Below, piece by piece: positions 63,685 through 64,000 of a stretch of 64,000 nucleotides of DNA. A model generated the notes under the pieces. That model was not told the DNA's origin, made no database searches, and saw only the letters and a program-made list of their open reading frames with translations. The stretch comes from Paenibacillus pabuli NBRC 13638. GTDB lineage: Bacteria > Bacillota > Bacilli > Paenibacillales > Paenibacillaceae. Within the stretch, counting starts at the first letter, position 1. Each line of letters starts with the position of its first letter. A program made the position numbers and the translations under genes. Location: NCBI RefSeq assembly GCF_001514495.1, contig NZ_BCNM01000008.1, forward strand, positions 124,001 through 188,000, given 5' to 3'.

Positions 63685-64000
63685 ATGAGTGTGGTAAAAT
63701 TACCGAAAGCTGCGGTCTTTGGTGCTGCAAATGGTGTGATGTTCATGACTTTTTTTGGGGCTCTTTGGGCTTCCATTGGTATTATTGGTTCACATGGACT
63801 TGGAGATCCTTGGTCACTCGTTCTTTCAGGAGTTATGACATTAATCTTACTTAGCGGAGCGATATCACTTTTTGGTAAAGCACGTAATATAAACCACGCT
63901 ATTGAACCAGAAGAGATAGTACATAGGAGAAACATAAATCGAAAATTTGGGTTGATCTTTGGTCTAGAAGGGCTTGCTATCTTTATCGCAAGTGTAATTT
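63685..64000 (+). CDS. membrane protein, 3' part outside the window
   Basis: An open frame from ATG 63685 runs off the window end (105 codons seen). AAGGAG lies 10 nt upstream. It begins MSVVKLPKAAVFGAANGVMF and shows two membrane helices (AVFGAANGVMFMTFFGALWASIGIIG and WSLVLSGVMTLILLSGAISLF), a charged loop, then the start of a third (FGLIFGLEGLAIFIASV). Family not recognised. Divergent from the SLH hydrolase gene. Confidence 0.7.
   Translation, partial: MSVVKLPKAAVFGAANGVMFMTFFGALWASIGIIGSHGLGDPWSLVLSGVMTLILLSGAISLFGKARNINHAIEPEEIVHRRNINRKFGLIFGLEGLAIFIASVI

Noticed and set aside
63606..63935. 109-codon minus-strand frame at the window end
   Set aside because: Antisense of the membrane-protein gene that starts at 63685 and has a good ribosome binding site.
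1..64000. CRISPR arrays, phage modules, restriction or defence systems, tRNA and rRNA genes
   Set aside because: None seen: no regularly spaced repeats, no cas, phage structural, nuclease-defence or tRNA-like cloverleaf sequences could be supported.

Overview
The window looks like a chromosomal segment of a Paenibacillus-type Firmicute. The evidence is strong AGGAGG-type ribosome binding sites, frequent TTG/GTG starts, YesM/YesN-type two-component regulation beside LplABC-type sugar ABC importers, an S-layer-homology (SLH) surface enzyme, T-box leaders, MurR/MupG/MurP/MurQ and a GH127 arabinofuranosidase. No rRNA, tRNA, CRISPR array or intact insertion sequence was seen.

Region A (about 41-10768, all minus strand) reads as one catabolic operon running murQ, murP, mupG, murR, a deacetylase-type amidohydrolase, dgaE, dgaF, kdgK, a PTS EIIA-Glc and a GlcD-type FAD dehydrogenase. 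It starts at a textbook sigma-A promoter overlapped by a perfect 14-bp inverted repeat, which is a good candidate MurR operator. MurP with the stand-alone IIA would import and phosphorylate N-acetylmuramic acid (MurNAc). MupG would split MurNAc-6P-GlcNAc, and MurQ would give GlcNAc-6P and D-lactate. The FAD dehydrogenase could oxidise the D-lactate. The deacetylase/DgaE/DgaF/KdgK block appears to handle an amino-sugar acid and end in pyruvate and glyceraldehyde-3P.

Region B (11154-31662) is a plant-type glycan locus. It holds a large GH106-like hydrolase with an LplABC importer under a promoter carrying a CcpA (cre) match, a YesM/YesN two-component pair, a second MalEFG-type importer with a divergent AraC regulator, a 1327-residue secreted multidomain protein, and a cytoplasmic GH127 beta-L-arabinofuranosidase. 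Terminators separate the units.

Region C (31.9-58.8 kb) is a mosaic of small regulator/enzyme modules, many with recognisable operators: TetR/ketopantoate reductase; TetR with SDR and quinone oxidoreductase genes (GC-rich); ilvB behind two tandem T-box riboswitches; MarR with RidA and a FAD monooxygenase; ArsR with a luciferase-like oxidoreductase and an MFS pump, sharing three copies of one operator; TetR with a duplicated SnoaL-like protein; HxlR/SDR. It also carries resistance-type genes: an ABC-F protein behind a leader peptide and alternative hairpins, a Tet(L)/Tet(K)-like efflux pump behind a tet-like leader peptide, and a second 14-helix MFS pump. Short relics of insertion sequences are scattered here.

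Region D (58.9-64 kb) has a small membrane protein, two tandem beta-lactamase-fold serine hydrolases (one with a C-terminal membrane domain, one with SLH repeats), and the start of a membrane protein cut by the window end.
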